A stretch of DNA of 38,981 nucleotides from Sphingomonadales bacterium UBA6171 (GCA_002422985.1 DITZ01000037.1:1-38981); one strand, 5' to 3'; numbered from the stretch's first letter, positions 7,277-15,519 are shown. Translations and numbers: made by a program. The notes: a model not told the origin generated them from the sequence alone.

Positions 7277-8389
7277 ATGCGGTGGCCTTTTGCGGAGAAA
7301 AAGTCTGAACCGGTTGCATGGCGCTTTCCGGGCTTTGCGGTGGCGAGCAGCGGCGGCGAGCCGCCGGCTGGTTATGAAGCGCAGGTGCGGGAGGCCTATA
7401 TGCGCAATCCCGTGGGGCAGCGGGCGGTGCGGATGGTGGCGGATGCGGCGTCGGCCACGCCGCTGATAGTGGATGGGGCGGCGCATCCGGCGGCGGCGCT
7501 GCTGACGCCCTTTCTGATGGAGACGGTGGCCACGCATCTGCTGCTGCATGGCAATGCTTTTCTGGAAACCGGGCTGGATCACCGGGACATGCCGGCTGCG
7601 CTGTGGGCGTTGCGGCCGGAGCGCATGGCGCTGGAGGTGGATGCCCGCGGCTGGCCGGCGGCCTGGCTGTATCGGCTGGGGACGAAAACTGTCCGCTATC
7701 GGGCGGGTGGCGATGGCGAGGGCATGGCGCTGCTGCATGTGCGGACGGCAAATCCACTGGATGACCATATGGGTTTGGGCTGTGTGGCGGCGGCGTCTGA
7801 ACCGGCGCAACTGCTGAACCAGGCGGCGCGGTGGAATCGGTCGTTGCTGGCCAATGCGGCGCGGCCCTCGGGGGCGCTGGTGATGGAGGAGAATGGGGCC
7901 ACGCTATCGGCCGAGCAGTTTGACCGGCTGCGCGACGAGATCGAGGCGGGTTTCCAGGGGGCGGCCAATGCCGGGCGGCCGATGCTGCTGGAAGGCGGGT
8001 TGCGCTGGCAGCCGCTGGCGCTGACGCCGGCGGAGATGGATTTTGCCCGCCTGCGGGAGGCGGCAGCGCGCGAGGTGGCGCTGGCATTCGGGGTGCCGCC
8101 GATGCTGCTGGGCCTGCCCGGCGATTCGACTCATGCCAATTATGCCGAGGCGAATGTGAGCCTGTGGCGGCTGACCGTGCTGCCGCTGGTGGCGCGGGTG
8201 CTGGCGGCGGCTTCGCAGCATCTGCGGCAATGGTGGCCGGAGCTGGAGCTGGCGGTGGATATGGACGCGATTCCCGCGCTGTGGGGCGACCGGGAGCGTT
8301 TGTGGCGGCATGTGGCGGCGGCGGATTTCCTGAGTGCGGATGAAAAACGCGCATTGCTGGGCTGGTCTGACCGTGGGGGTGTGGCGTGA
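7277..8389 (+). CDS. Phage/GTA portal protein (HK97 family, gp3-like)
   Basis: The 370-residue protein has HK97-type portal features: RNPVGQRAVRMVADAASATPL near the N-terminus, LLLHGNAFLE in the core, and a C-terminal PPMLLGLPGDSTHANYAEANVSLWRLTVLPLV segment. Portal proteins form the ring through which DNA enters and leaves the capsid and to which the tail joins. ATG at 7277 is preferred over the upstream 7202 frame start because GGAAGGGA sits six bases upstream and the extra N-terminus is Arg/Trp-rich. An 84-base gap separates it from the terminase gene. Its stop overlaps the protease start (GTGA), showing tight coupling. Confidence 0.92.
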   Translation: MRWPFAEKKSEPVAWRFPGFAVASSGGEPPAGYEAQVREAYMRNPVGQRAVRMVADAASATPLIVDGAAHPAAALLTPFLMETVATHLLLHGNAFLETGLDHRDMPAALWALRPERMALEVDARGWPAAWLYRLGTKTVRYRAGGDGEGMALLHVRTANPLDDHMGLGCVAAASEPAQLLNQAARWNRSLLANAARPSGALVMEENGATLSAEQFDRLRDEIEAGFQGAANAGRPMLLEGGLRWQPLALTPAEMDFARLREAAAREVALAFGVPPMLLGLPGDSTHANYAEANVSLWRLTVLPLVARVLAAASQHLRQWWPELELAVDMDAIPALWGDRERLWRHVAAADFLSADEKRALLGWSDRGGVA

Positions 8390-8799
8390 GCGGCGGGGCG
8401 GTGCGGATCGATGGCTATGTGAGCTGTTTCGATACGCCGGATCGTTCGGGCGACGTGGTGCGGCGCCGGGCTTTTCTGGGCGCGCGGGCGGATGTGCCGC
8501 TGCTGTGGCAGCATGATGTTGCGCGGCCGATCGGGCGGGTGCTGCGACTGACCGAGGACGCGACGGGTTTGCGGATGGAGGCCGGGGTGACGCCGGGGTG
8601 TCGCGACGGGCTGGATGCGCTGGCGCTGATCCGGTCTGGCGCGGTGGACGGGCTGAGCTTTGGCTATCGCGTGCGCGAGAGCCGGCCACGGCCTGGCGGC
8701 GGGCGGGAGATATTGAAGGTGGATCTGATCGAATGCTCGGTGGTGACGCTGCCGATGCATCAGCAGGCGCGCGTGCGTGGTGTGACACCCGACGTGTGA
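8386..8799 (+). CDS. HK97-type prohead protease (gp4-like)
   Basis: The 137-residue protein belongs to the phage prohead serine protease family. The catalytic His is likely in PLLWQHDVARPIG (about residue 44) and the catalytic Ser in VDGLSFGYRV; the LIECSVVTLPMHQQARV tail is a family signature. It processes capsid and scaffold proteins during head maturation. It starts with GTG overlapping the portal stop. In the R. capsulatus GTA a small gene (g3.5) lies between portal and protease; here there is no room for it. Confidence 0.9.
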   Translation: MSGGAVRIDGYVSCFDTPDRSGDVVRRRAFLGARADVPLLWQHDVARPIGRVLRLTEDATGLRMEAGVTPGCRDGLDALALIRSGAVDGLSFGYRVRESRPRPGGGREILKVDLIECSVVTLPMHQQARVRGVTPDV

Positions 8800-8852
8800 C
8801 CCCAGGGGACCGGCCCCGGCTGTCGGGGCGGATGCGAGAGCGGGAGATGGCG

Positions 8853-9998
8853 ATGCAATATGAGATCAAGGCGGACGGTGATGTGCCGGTTGTGACGGAG
8901 ACGGGCGCGCCGTTGGTGGGGGCTGATGCGCTGCTGGCGGTGCTGCGGGCGGAGATGAAATCGGAGTTTGCCGGGCTGGGCAAGCGGATGGCCGGTGAGC
9001 GTGCGCCGATGCTGATGGCGGGTGGCGGCACCGGTGGCAGCGGCTTTGCCGACCAGTATCTGCGCAAGGGGATGGAAAGCGGCTTTGAGATGAAGCGCTT
9101 TTCCATGGGCGTGGCCGGCGAGGGCGGGTTGGCGGTGCCGCTGGATATGGATCAGCAGATCGAGACGGTGCTGGCGTCGCAGTCCCCCATTCGGGCGATT
9201 GCCAATGTGGTGAAAGTTGGCACGGCCAGCTATCGCAAGCTGGTGGCGGTGGGCGGCTTTGCCTCGGGCTGGGTGAGCGAGACGGCGGCGCGGACGGAGA
9301 CGGCGACGCCGACCTTTGCCGAAGTGGCGCCGCCGATGGGCGAAATCTATGCCAATCCGGCGGCCACGCAGGCGATGCTGGACGATGCCATGTTTGATGT
9401 GGAAGCCTGGCTGGCGCAGGAAATTGCCGGTGAGTTTGCGCGTGCGGAAGGCGTGGCCTTTGTGGGCGGATCGGGCGTGGGGCAGCCGAAGGGTTTTCTG
9501 ACCAATGCGGTTGCGGCGACTGCGGATGCGGCGCGCCCCTGGGGGACGCTGCAATATGTCGCTTCTGGCGCGGCTGGTGCCTTTGTGGCTTCCAATCCGG
9601 CGGACCGGCTGGTGGATCTGGTGCATGCGCTGCGGACGCCTTACCGGCAGGGTGCGGCCTTTGTGATGAACTCCAACACGCTGGGTGTTATCCGGAAATT
9701 CAAGGATTCGACCGGGAATTTCATCTGGCAGCCGGCGCTGACGGCGGATGCGCCGGCGACCCTGCTGGGCTATCCGGTGGTGGAGGTGGATGCCATGCCG
9801 GATATGGCGGGCAACTCGCTGAGCATCGGATTTGGTAATTTCCGGGCCGGCTATGTGATTGCCGAGCGGGGTGAGACGGCGGTGTTGCGTGACCCCTATT
9901 CCAACAAGCCTTTTGTGCATTTTTATGCGACGCGGCGGGTTGGCGGGGCGGTTGCCAACAGCGAGGCGATCAAGCTGATGCGCTTTTCGGCCAGCTGA
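8853..9998 (+). CDS. HK97-fold major capsid protein (gp5-like)
   Basis: The protein has 381 residues. The first 85 or so are a putative delta/scaffold region (LVGADALLAVLRAEMKSEFAGLGKRM). The HK97-fold core follows, with GGLAVPLDMDQQI, SPIRAIANVVKVG, ANPAATQAMLDDAMFDVEAWLAQEI, GSGVGQPKGFL and FGNFRAGYVIAERG. The core begins soon after VAGEGGLAVP, a likely protease-processing zone. The start at 8853 is chosen because GGGAG lies six bases upstream; ATGs at 8832 and 8847 are in frame. This should be the most abundant protein of the particle. A strong intrinsic terminator follows the gene (10024-10057), which could keep downstream messages lower than this one. Confidence 0.93.
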   Translation: MQYEIKADGDVPVVTETGAPLVGADALLAVLRAEMKSEFAGLGKRMAGERAPMLMAGGGTGGSGFADQYLRKGMESGFEMKRFSMGVAGEGGLAVPLDMDQQIETVLASQSPIRAIANVVKVGTASYRKLVAVGGFASGWVSETAARTETATPTFAEVAPPMGEIYANPAATQAMLDDAMFDVEAWLAQEIAGEFARAEGVAFVGGSGVGQPKGFLTNAVAATADAARPWGTLQYVASGAAGAFVASNPADRLVDLVHALRTPYRQGAAFVMNSNTLGVIRKFKDSTGNFIWQPALTADAPATLLGYPVVEVDAMPDMAGNSLSIGFGNFRAGYVIAERGETAVLRDPYSNKPFVHFYATRRVGGAVANSEAIKLMRFSAS

Positions 9999-10023
9999 GC
10001 CGGCAACAGACGGAGCGAGGGTG

Positions 10024-10057
10024 ATCCCCGGGGCTGGACAGGCTCCGGGGATTTTTT
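10024..10057 (+). terminator. Rho-independent terminator after the capsid gene
   Basis: ATCCCCGG at 10024-10031 pairs perfectly with CCGGGGAT at 10045-10052, and the stem can extend inward by a few further pairs. Six T residues follow at 10052-10057. This is a textbook intrinsic terminator, placed in the middle of an otherwise continuous co-directional cluster, only 14 bases before the next start codon. Confidence 0.85.
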
Positions 10058-10070
10058 GTGGGAGCGGGCG

Positions 10071-12671
10071 ATGGCGGTTTTGCAGGCGGCGGTGGAGACA
10101 AATGGCTGGGTGCTGGCCGTTACCGGCGACTGGCCGCTATCGGCTGTGCATTTTGGCGGCGGATCGGACACGCCGCACCCGGATTTTCCACTGGGGGCGG
10201 ATGATGTGGCACCGAAGCTGGTGCTGGCGGTGAGTGGCGTTCGGGGGGCGGTGCGCGAGGGCGGACTGGCAGTGACGCGGACCGATCTGACGCGGACGCT
10301 GGTGGGCACGAAGCCGCTGCGCCGGCCCTGGCCGGACAGCACGCAGACCGATCCGGTTATTGATGAGGTGGATCTGGGCGGCGGCCTGCGGCGGGTGCGC
10401 ATTGCGCTTTCGGATCGGCTGTTTGCGGGTGAAGTGGTTGAGGCGCGCTTTGCGGCGGGCTGGCGGTCGGGCGAGCCGGCGGCGGTGCTGGTGGCGACCA
10501 ATGCGAGCGAGCGGGTGCCGGTGGTGCCGATCTGCCGCTGGGCGACACCGCCCTATCAACTGGTTTCGGGGGTGGCGAGCTTTCGGGTCGATCTGCTGGT
10601 GGCGTCGCACTATTCCAGGCACGCTGGCGACGCGGCGCACCAGGCGGTGGCGGGGGTGCGCTGGTTTGCCTCTGACGGGGTGCGGGTGAACAGCGGCTGG
10701 GTGACGGGGGCTTCGGATTCCACGCGGCATGGGGATGGGTTGCGCTGCTGGGGCTTTGATGCGGACCTGAGCGGATTGTCTGACGGGGTTATATCGGTTT
10801 GGGCGCATGTCTATCCCTGGGTGGGCGAGATGCGGGCGATCGGTTCTGCGGCGACGGGGGCGGGCGGGCATGTGGCGGATGCGGTGGCGAGCTTTTCCGC
10901 CAGCGCGGATGCGGTGCTGCACCTGTGCTATGAGGGGGTGCCCGGCGCGCGTTATGCGCGGCGCTTTGCCTTTTTCGATGCGGTAGGCGGGGCGGCGGAT
11001 TATACCGGCGTGGTTTTGCATGCTTCGGTGGAAGTGGCGCGGGCGGCGGCGGCGGTGACACGGCCGCGGGATGTTTCGATGCTGATGCGGGCGATGCATG
11101 CGGCGAATGTGACGCTGCCGGCGGGGAATGGGCTGGCGGGCGGGGCGCGGAGCTGTGATTTCTGGGAAGGGATTATTCCGGCCGGAATGACGGTGCAGAC
11201 GGGCACTACGGCGCCCGGCAGCGGCTTTGGGGCGAAGGAAGGTTATCTGCTGATCCGGGGCGACCCGGCGGCGGCGAACCCGGTGGACGAATGCCAGTGG
11301 GCGACTAATGCGACGACGCCGGCCAATCTGAACAATGCGCGATATCTGATCCGCGATCTGACGCTGCGGCTGGGCGGGGCGGCGCTGATGGCGGCGCCTG
11401 CGGGCGCCCGGATGGCCTGGACGGACCGGGTGAAGGTGCGGGCGAAGGCGGGCCAGGAGGCGGGGACGCAGGTTATTTTCACCAACTCCTCGTCGCCCGC
11501 CGGGACGGTGCAATATGTGGCGACGGAGACGGACTGGCAGGGCTATGGCGTGGGGATGATGGGCGCCAACCTGCGGGCCGGGCTGGTACGGCATTGCCGG
11601 ACGGCGCGTTATTCGCAGGCTCTGGTGTTTGTGACGACCGAGCAGGTTTATGATGCCAGCATCAACTATGCGACCAAAATAGAAAGTTTTGGCGGCTGGG
11701 CTTCGACCGGCAGCAATGCGGTTTTTGTGGCGGATCAGATGCTGTGGGGGTGCCGCAGCCTGCGGAACAACGGGCGCTTTTACATACCCGCGCCGTCGCT
11801 GACGGCGACGAGTTCGTCAGGTGGTACCGGGCCGACGGACAGGCATGTGTATCAGCGCTTTGCGGTGGTGAACAATCTGTGCGTGCGCGCCAATCAGATG
11901 ACCGGCGAGAAGCTGATCCAGATTGGCGAAAATGCCTGGCAGGAGCAGCGGGACACCCTGTGGGAGGGCAACAGCTTTGTGTCGCACCGGGCGTCATTTC
12001 ACAATGACCCGCCGGATTATTATGCGGATCTGGTGCAGACCGGGGTGACGTGCCGGAACAATTATTGGGAGCGGATTTCGAGCAAGGCGGACACGTTTTC
12101 GACGCAGAGCTCGACGCGGACGGGGACCTGGGAAATCCATTATGGTGTGGGCTGGGAAGGCAATGTGATCGGGGAACGATCGGGCATTGGCGACCAGTTT
12201 CAGTTCGAATTCAATGGATTGCGGCACTATCGGCCGGTGCCGGCTCCGGGACCGGGGACGGTGAGCGTGGCCGGGTTCCTGCTGGATAACAGCAATTGGG
12301 GGCCGAATGCAGTGCCGCCGGGGATTGATGGCGTGGGTGCCGGTGGCGGGGATTACCGGCCGGGGGCTGGTTCGGCGCTGTTGACGGCCGGGCGGGCCGG
12401 GGCGGGCTCGGTTGATCGGGACATTGACGGATATGCGCGCGGGCTGCTGGCGGCGGTGGGCGCGGTGGAAGGCGAGCCGGTGCAGGTGGTGGCGCTGACA
12501 CCGGACAGCGGCTGGCTGGGGATGAGCGGCACGGAGGTGGCAGTCGAGGTGCTGCCGCCTGAGCCGGAGCCGCCGCCGGAGGGCTGGCGGCCCGCTGGTG
12601 ATGTGCCGTTGGCGCGGACGCTGGTGGTGGCGGGCGAAGAGCGACTGTTGAAGGCGGATGGCGGGGCATAG
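10071..12671 (+). CDS. Large predicted right-handed beta-helix protein inserted in the GTA cluster
   Basis: The protein has 866 residues and no close family that I recognise. The first 330 or so residues are beta-rich and Ala/Val/Gly-rich with no obvious motif. From about residue 380 to 770 there are repeated short hydrophobic/Asn rungs (NNARYLIRDLTLRL, RCHCRT-type turns, GNSFVSHR, CRNNYWERI, WEGNVIGER) typical of pectate-lyase-like parallel beta-helices. A closing segment, DRDIDGYARGLLAAVGAVE, resembles the end of choice-of-anchor-Q beta-helix proteins. The C-terminus has a Pro/Glu linker (PEPEPPPEGW). Such folds in phages bind or cleave surface polysaccharide. The gene sits between capsid and connector, where the R. 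capsulatus GTA has no such gene. The start at 10071 has GGGAG seven bases upstream. A head fibre, spike or receptor-binding role is inferred. Confidence 0.7.
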   Translation: MAVLQAAVETNGWVLAVTGDWPLSAVHFGGGSDTPHPDFPLGADDVAPKLVLAVSGVRGAVREGGLAVTRTDLTRTLVGTKPLRRPWPDSTQTDPVIDEVDLGGGLRRVRIALSDRLFAGEVVEARFAAGWRSGEPAAVLVATNASERVPVVPICRWATPPYQLVSGVASFRVDLLVASHYSRHAGDAAHQAVAGVRWFASDGVRVNSGWVTGASDSTRHGDGLRCWGFDADLSGLSDGVISVWAHVYPWVGEMRAIGSAATGAGGHVADAVASFSASADAVLHLCYEGVPGARYARRFAFFDAVGGAADYTGVVLHASVEVARAAAAVTRPRDVSMLMRAMHAANVTLPAGNGLAGGARSCDFWEGIIPAGMTVQTGTTAPGSGFGAKEGYLLIRGDPAAANPVDECQWATNATTPANLNNARYLIRDLTLRLGGAALMAAPAGARMAWTDRVKVRAKAGQEAGTQVIFTNSSSPAGTVQYVATETDWQGYGVGMMGANLRAGLVRHCRTARYSQALVFVTTEQVYDASINYATKIESFGGWASTGSNAVFVADQMLWGCRSLRNNGRFYIPAPSLTATSSSGGTGPTDRHVYQRFAVVNNLCVRANQMTGEKLIQIGENAWQEQRDTLWEGNSFVSHRASFHNDPPDYYADLVQTGVTCRNNYWERISSKADTFSTQSSTRTGTWEIHYGVGWEGNVIGERSGIGDQFQFEFNGLRHYRPVPAPGPGTVSVAGFLLDNSNWGPNAVPPGIDGVGAGGGDYRPGAGSALLTAGRAGAGSVDRDIDGYARGLLAAVGAVEGEPVQVVALTPDSGWLGMSGTEVAVEVLPPEPEPPPEGWRPAGDVPLARTLVVAGEERLLKADGGA

Positions 12672-12685
12672 GCGGGAGACAGACT

Positions 12686-13051
12686 ATGGGAAAATGGGTT
12701 GCGGCCGAGATTCTGGACCGGGCGCTGAGCGAGATTGCGGGTGCGGGGCGGATGCTGGCGCTGAACGGCCGGCCCGAGAGCTATGCGCTGGCAGCAACCG
12801 GGCGGCTGGCGGAGGCATCGCTGGCCGGCGTGGATTTCTCGCTGATGAATGCGGGTGGCGGGCGGCAGGTGGTTATCGGTCCGAAAGAGGATGTGCCGGT
12901 GATGCAGGAGGGCTTCATCGATCATGTGGCGCTGGTGAACGATGCTGAGGAGCGGCTGCTCTATGTGACCACCTGTCCGTTGCAGTTGGTGATAGCGGGC
13001 GGACGGGTGAATTTCGCGGCCTGGTCTGTGGAGATCGGGGCACCGGTTTGA
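12686..13051 (+). CDS. Small GTA-cluster protein of unknown function
   Basis: The 121-residue protein begins MGKWVAAEILDRALSEIAGAG, with GGGAG eight bases upstream of the start. I do not recognise the family. It has no signal peptide or membrane segment. The N-terminal half is helical in character (AEILDRALSEIAGAGRMLAL) and the C-terminal half looks like beta strands (ERLLYVTTCPLQLVIAGGRVNFAAW). It lies 14 bases behind the beta-helix gene and ahead of another small beta-type gene, so the three probably form one inserted module. A chaperone, baseplate or fibre-attachment role is possible but not shown. Confidence 0.65.
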   Translation: MGKWVAAEILDRALSEIAGAGRMLALNGRPESYALAATGRLAEASLAGVDFSLMNAGGGRQVVIGPKEDVPVMQEGFIDHVALVNDAEERLLYVTTCPLQLVIAGGRVNFAAWSVEIGAPV

Positions 13052-13084
13052 GGGTGGTTATCGGACGGCCGGAGGAGATGGCGC

Positions 13085-13354
13085 ATGTTCCTGAAGGATA
13101 AGGATGCGGTGCTGGACTATGCGGTGGACTGGACCGGCGTGACCGGTGCGGAGCGCACGGTAGTGGCGAGCATATGGCGGGTGTCGCCTGAGGGCGGGCT
13201 GGCCGTGCTGGAAGCGGCGGTTGAGGGCGGCCGGGCGATTGCGCGGCTGGGTGGTGGAGTCGCCGGCACGGTTTATTGTGTGGGGAACCATGTGGAACTT
13301 TCGGACGGGACGCGGGACGAGCGCACGCTGGTTGTGCGTGTGGAGGAACGCTGA
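13085..13354 (+). CDS. Small beta-rich phage-type accessory protein (fibre/decoration-like)
   Basis: The 89-residue protein begins MFLKDKDAVLDYAVDWTGVTG. The DAVLDYAVDW opening, the central SIWRVSPEGGLAVLEAAVEGGRAIARLGGGVAGTVYCVGNHVELSDGT section and the final ERTLVVRVEER resemble small Ig-like or fibre-associated proteins that occur near head-tail genes of many siphophages. GGAGGAG precedes the start. Its stop overlaps the start of the head-tail connector gene (TGATG). It may decorate the capsid or stabilise the adjacent beta-helix protein; neither is proven. Confidence 0.65.
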   Translation: MFLKDKDAVLDYAVDWTGVTGAERTVVASIWRVSPEGGLAVLEAAVEGGRAIARLGGGVAGTVYCVGNHVELSDGTRDERTLVVRVEER

Positions 13355-13848
13355 TGGTGGGGCAATCGGAAGCGGCGGTGCTGCTGGATGAGCTGAAAGC
13401 CTATCTGCGGCTGGACGGGCCGGAGGAGGATGGCTTGCTGACCTGGCTGCTGCGGGCGGCGACCGCGGCGGTTGAGGCTTCGCTCGGCTGGGTGCTGGTG
13501 GTGCGCGATGTGGAGGAGCGGCGGCTGGTGCGGGACGGCGGCGTGCGCATGGGGGTGGCGCCGCTGTACGTGCTGACCGAGGTGGTGACGGCGGCCGGCG
13601 AGGCGGTGGCGGCACGGCCCTGTGGGACCGGGCTGCTGGTGGACGGGGTGGCGGACGGCGTGGAGCTGACGCTGCGCTATCGCGCCGGGATGTCGCCGGA
13701 CTGGAACGGGCTGCCGGAGCCGGTGCGGCTGGCGGTGATGCGGGCGGCGGCGCATTTCCATGCGCATCGCGATGCCGCCGACGATGCCGGGCTGCCGCCG
13801 GCAGTGGGCCAGCTGATCGCGCCCTGGCGCGCGCGGCGGGTGCTGTGA
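13354..13848 (+). CDS. Head-tail connector protein (phage gp6-like, GTA gp6)
   Basis: The 164-residue protein begins MVGQSEAAVLLDELKAYLRLD. The DELKAYLRLDGPEEDGLLTWLLRAATAAVEASLGW segment and the C-terminal PVRLAVMRAAAHFHAHRDA helix are the signature of HK97 gp6-like connectors, which form a ring under the portal. The length fits the family. ATG at 13354 is chosen because it overlaps the previous stop; the open frame upstream to 13276 is the shadow of the preceding gene. Confidence 0.88.
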   Translation: MVGQSEAAVLLDELKAYLRLDGPEEDGLLTWLLRAATAAVEASLGWVLVVRDVEERRLVRDGGVRMGVAPLYVLTEVVTAAGEAVAARPCGTGLLVDGVADGVELTLRYRAGMSPDWNGLPEPVRLAVMRAAAHFHAHRDAADDAGLPPAVGQLIAPWRARRVL

Positions 13849-13868
13849 GCGCCGGACAGGAGGGCAGG

Positions 13869-14198
13869 ATGGAATTCAGCGGATTGCTGCGGGAGCGGGT
13901 GGTGATTGAGCGTTCGACCGGGGTGTCGGACGGGGCTGGGGGGCTTTCCAGCCTGTGGGAATCGGTGGCGGTGCGCTGGGCACGGGTGGAGCCGGTGGAG
14001 CGGACGCAGCTTTCGGCGGTGCTGGCGGACAGCCGGCAGACGGCGCGGACCTGGCGGGTGACGCTGCGGGCCGGGCTGGAGGTGACATTGGATATGCGGC
14101 TGCGCTGGCGCGGCGCGGCGATGCGGCTGGTGGGGCTGGAGACGGACCCGGCGCAGCCCGACCGGATGACGCTGCTGGCTGAGGAGTTGGGGCGATGA
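13869..14198 (+). CDS. Head-tail adaptor protein (phage gp7/SPP1 gp16-like)
   Basis: The 109-residue protein begins MEFSGLLRERVVIERSTGVSDGAGGLSSLWESV, the usual opening of the phage head-tail joining family (PF05521 type): a short beta barrel that links connector to tail. AGGAGGG four bases upstream of ATG 13869 supports that start over the overlapping GTG at 13845. Its stop overlaps the next start (ATGA). It corresponds to GTA gp7. Confidence 0.88.
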   Translation: MEFSGLLRERVVIERSTGVSDGAGGLSSLWESVAVRWARVEPVERTQLSAVLADSRQTARTWRVTLRAGLEVTLDMRLRWRGAAMRLVGLETDPAQPDRMTLLAEELGR

Positions 14199-14593
14199 TG
14201 GCGAGCCTGACGTTGCAGCGGGGCATTGTGGCGGCCTGGGGTGCGGATAGCGTGCTGGCCGGGCTGGGGGTGCCATTGTTTGACGGGCCGCCGGCGGATG
14301 CGCGGCCGCCTTATGCCACGATCGGCGCGGATGTGGTGGTGGAGCGCGGCTGGGCCGGCGGCGGTGCGCGCGAGCATCGCTTTGCGTTGAGCCTGTGGGA
14401 CGGGCGCGGCGGGGTGGCGGGTGTGAAGGCGCTGCTGGCGGAGGCGGAACGGGTGGTGCTGGGGCTGCCGCCGATGCTGGGGACGCTGCGGCTCTCCTCT
14501 GTGCGGCTGGTGCGCTCGACGGTGAAGGCCAATCCCAAGGGGTGGGCGCATGGGACATTGGAGTTCCGTGCGGTAACGGAAATGGAGGCTTGA
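14195..14593 (+). CDS. DUF3168 tail-terminator/completion protein (gp8-like)
   Basis: The 132-residue protein begins MMASLTLQRGIVAAWGADSVLAG. The pattern VPLFDGPPADARPPYATIGADVVVERGW, EHRFALSLWD and the final GTLEFRAVTEMEA is typical of DUF3168, whose members cap the tail tube and join it to the head. It overlaps the adaptor gene by four bases and lies one base ahead of the major tail protein gene. An equivalent gene occupies this position in Rhodobacter GTA (g8). Confidence 0.88.
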   Translation: MMASLTLQRGIVAAWGADSVLAGLGVPLFDGPPADARPPYATIGADVVVERGWAGGGAREHRFALSLWDGRGGVAGVKALLAEAERVVLGLPPMLGTLRLSSVRLVRSTVKANPKGWAHGTLEFRAVTEMEA

Positions 14594-14594
14594 T

Positions 14595-15002
14595 ATGGCA
14601 ATCGAGAGCGGTGCGGCGTTTCTGCTGAAGCTGAGCGATGGGCAGGAGCCGGAGACGTTTCGCACGGTGGCGGGGCTGAGGACCACGCAGGTGAGCATTT
14701 CGGCAGACCCGGTGGTGGTGACGCACAAAGGGTCTGGCGGATGGCGCGATCTGCTGCCTTCCGGCGGGGTGCGGCAGATGTCTGTTTCGGGGGCGGGCGT
14801 GTTTACCGGATCAGCGGCGGAGACCCAGGTGAAGGGCTTTGCACTGGCGGGCGGGCTGGCGCGGTGTGAGTTGAGCTTTGAGGGTGGTGAGCGGCTGCGC
14901 GGCGCGTTCCAGGTGACGCGGCTGGACTATTCCGGCGATTTCAACGGCGAGCGCACCTATACCCTGGCGATGGAAAGCTCCGGCGCGGTGGAGGCGCTGT
15001 GA
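14595..15002 (+). CDS. Major tail tube protein (gp9-like)
   Basis: The 135-residue protein begins MAIESGAAFLLKLSDGQEPETFRTVAGLRTTQVSIS. It has the phage major tail protein features: VVTHKGSGGWRDLLPSGGVRQMSVSGAGVFTG, and a closing FQVTRLDYSGDFNGERTYTLAMESSGAVEAL. It polymerises into the tail tube, so with the capsid it should be a main particle component. Length and position match GTA gp9. Its stop overlaps the GTG start of the next gene. Confidence 0.92.
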   Translation: MAIESGAAFLLKLSDGQEPETFRTVAGLRTTQVSISADPVVVTHKGSGGWRDLLPSGGVRQMSVSGAGVFTGSAAETQVKGFALAGGLARCELSFEGGERLRGAFQVTRLDYSGDFNGERTYTLAMESSGAVEAL

Positions 15003-15313
15003 GCGGCCGGCCGGCAAATGCGGTGCGGGGCGAGGTGGCGCTGGTGCTGGACGGGCGGGACCGGGTGCTGCGGCCCGGCTTTGAGCGGTTGCTGGCGGCG
15101 GAAGCCGAGCTGGGCAGCCTGGTGGCAATGCTGGACCGGGTGGGCGGTGGCGATGTTCGGCTGGCGGAGGTGGAAGCGCTGTTCTGGCATTGTCTGGAGG
15201 GTGAGCGGGGAGAGCGGGATGGTTTTCGCGCCATGCTGGTGGCGGCTGGCGTCGGCGCATTGGTGGCACCCTATCGGGCGCTGTTGACGGCGATTTTCGC
15301 CGGCGGGGCATGA
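14999..15313 (+). CDS. GTA family tail assembly chaperone (gp10-like)
   Basis: The 104-residue protein begins at GTG 14999, overlapping the previous stop: MSGRPANAVRGEVALVLDGRDRVLRPGFERLLAAE. The NxxRGEVALVLDG...LRPGFE opening is the hallmark of the gene transfer agent gp10 family (PF11836 type), an alpha-helical tail assembly chaperone. Such proteins coat the tape measure during tail assembly and are not kept in the particle. Its stop overlaps the gp10.1-like gene, the usual pairing in GTA clusters. Confidence 0.88.
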   Translation: MSGRPANAVRGEVALVLDGRDRVLRPGFERLLAAEAELGSLVAMLDRVGGGDVRLAEVEALFWHCLEGERGERDGFRAMLVAAGVGALVAPYRALLTAIFAGGA

Positions 15314-15519
15314 TACGCGATTTTCGCGCGCTGGCCGAAATGGCGGCGCGGCTGGCGACCGGGCCAATGGGCTGGTCACCCGCTGCCTTTTGGGCCGCGA
15401 CGCCGGCGGAGATGGTGCTGGCGCTGGAAGGGCGGATGGGCGGACCGGCGGCCGGGGCGGTGGCACCGGTTGGCAGGGCGGGGCTCGCCCGGCTGTTGGA
15501 GGAAATGCCGGATGGATGA
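15310..15519 (+). CDS. Second tail assembly chaperone, gp10.1-like (rcc01693 family)
   Basis: The 69-residue protein begins MIRDFRALAEMAARLATGPMGWSPAAFWAATPAEMVLALEGRMG. The GWSPxxFWxATPxE(M/L)xxALxG motif is diagnostic of this small GTA/phage family. In lambda-like phages the two chaperone forms come from a frameshift; here, as in the R. capsulatus GTA, they are two overlapping genes (four-base overlap at 15310-15313). It overlaps the tape measure start by eight bases. Confidence 0.88.
   Translation: MIRDFRALAEMAARLATGPMGWSPAAFWAATPAEMVLALEGRMGGPAAGAVAPVGRAGLARLLEEMPDG

Noticed and set aside
10137..11594. A 485-codon minus-strand frame opposite the beta-helix gene, and similar long antisense frames at 6050-7810, 13058-14728 and 17660-19159
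   Set aside because: All are Arg/Pro/His/Ala-rich, cross several coupled sense genes and show no family features.
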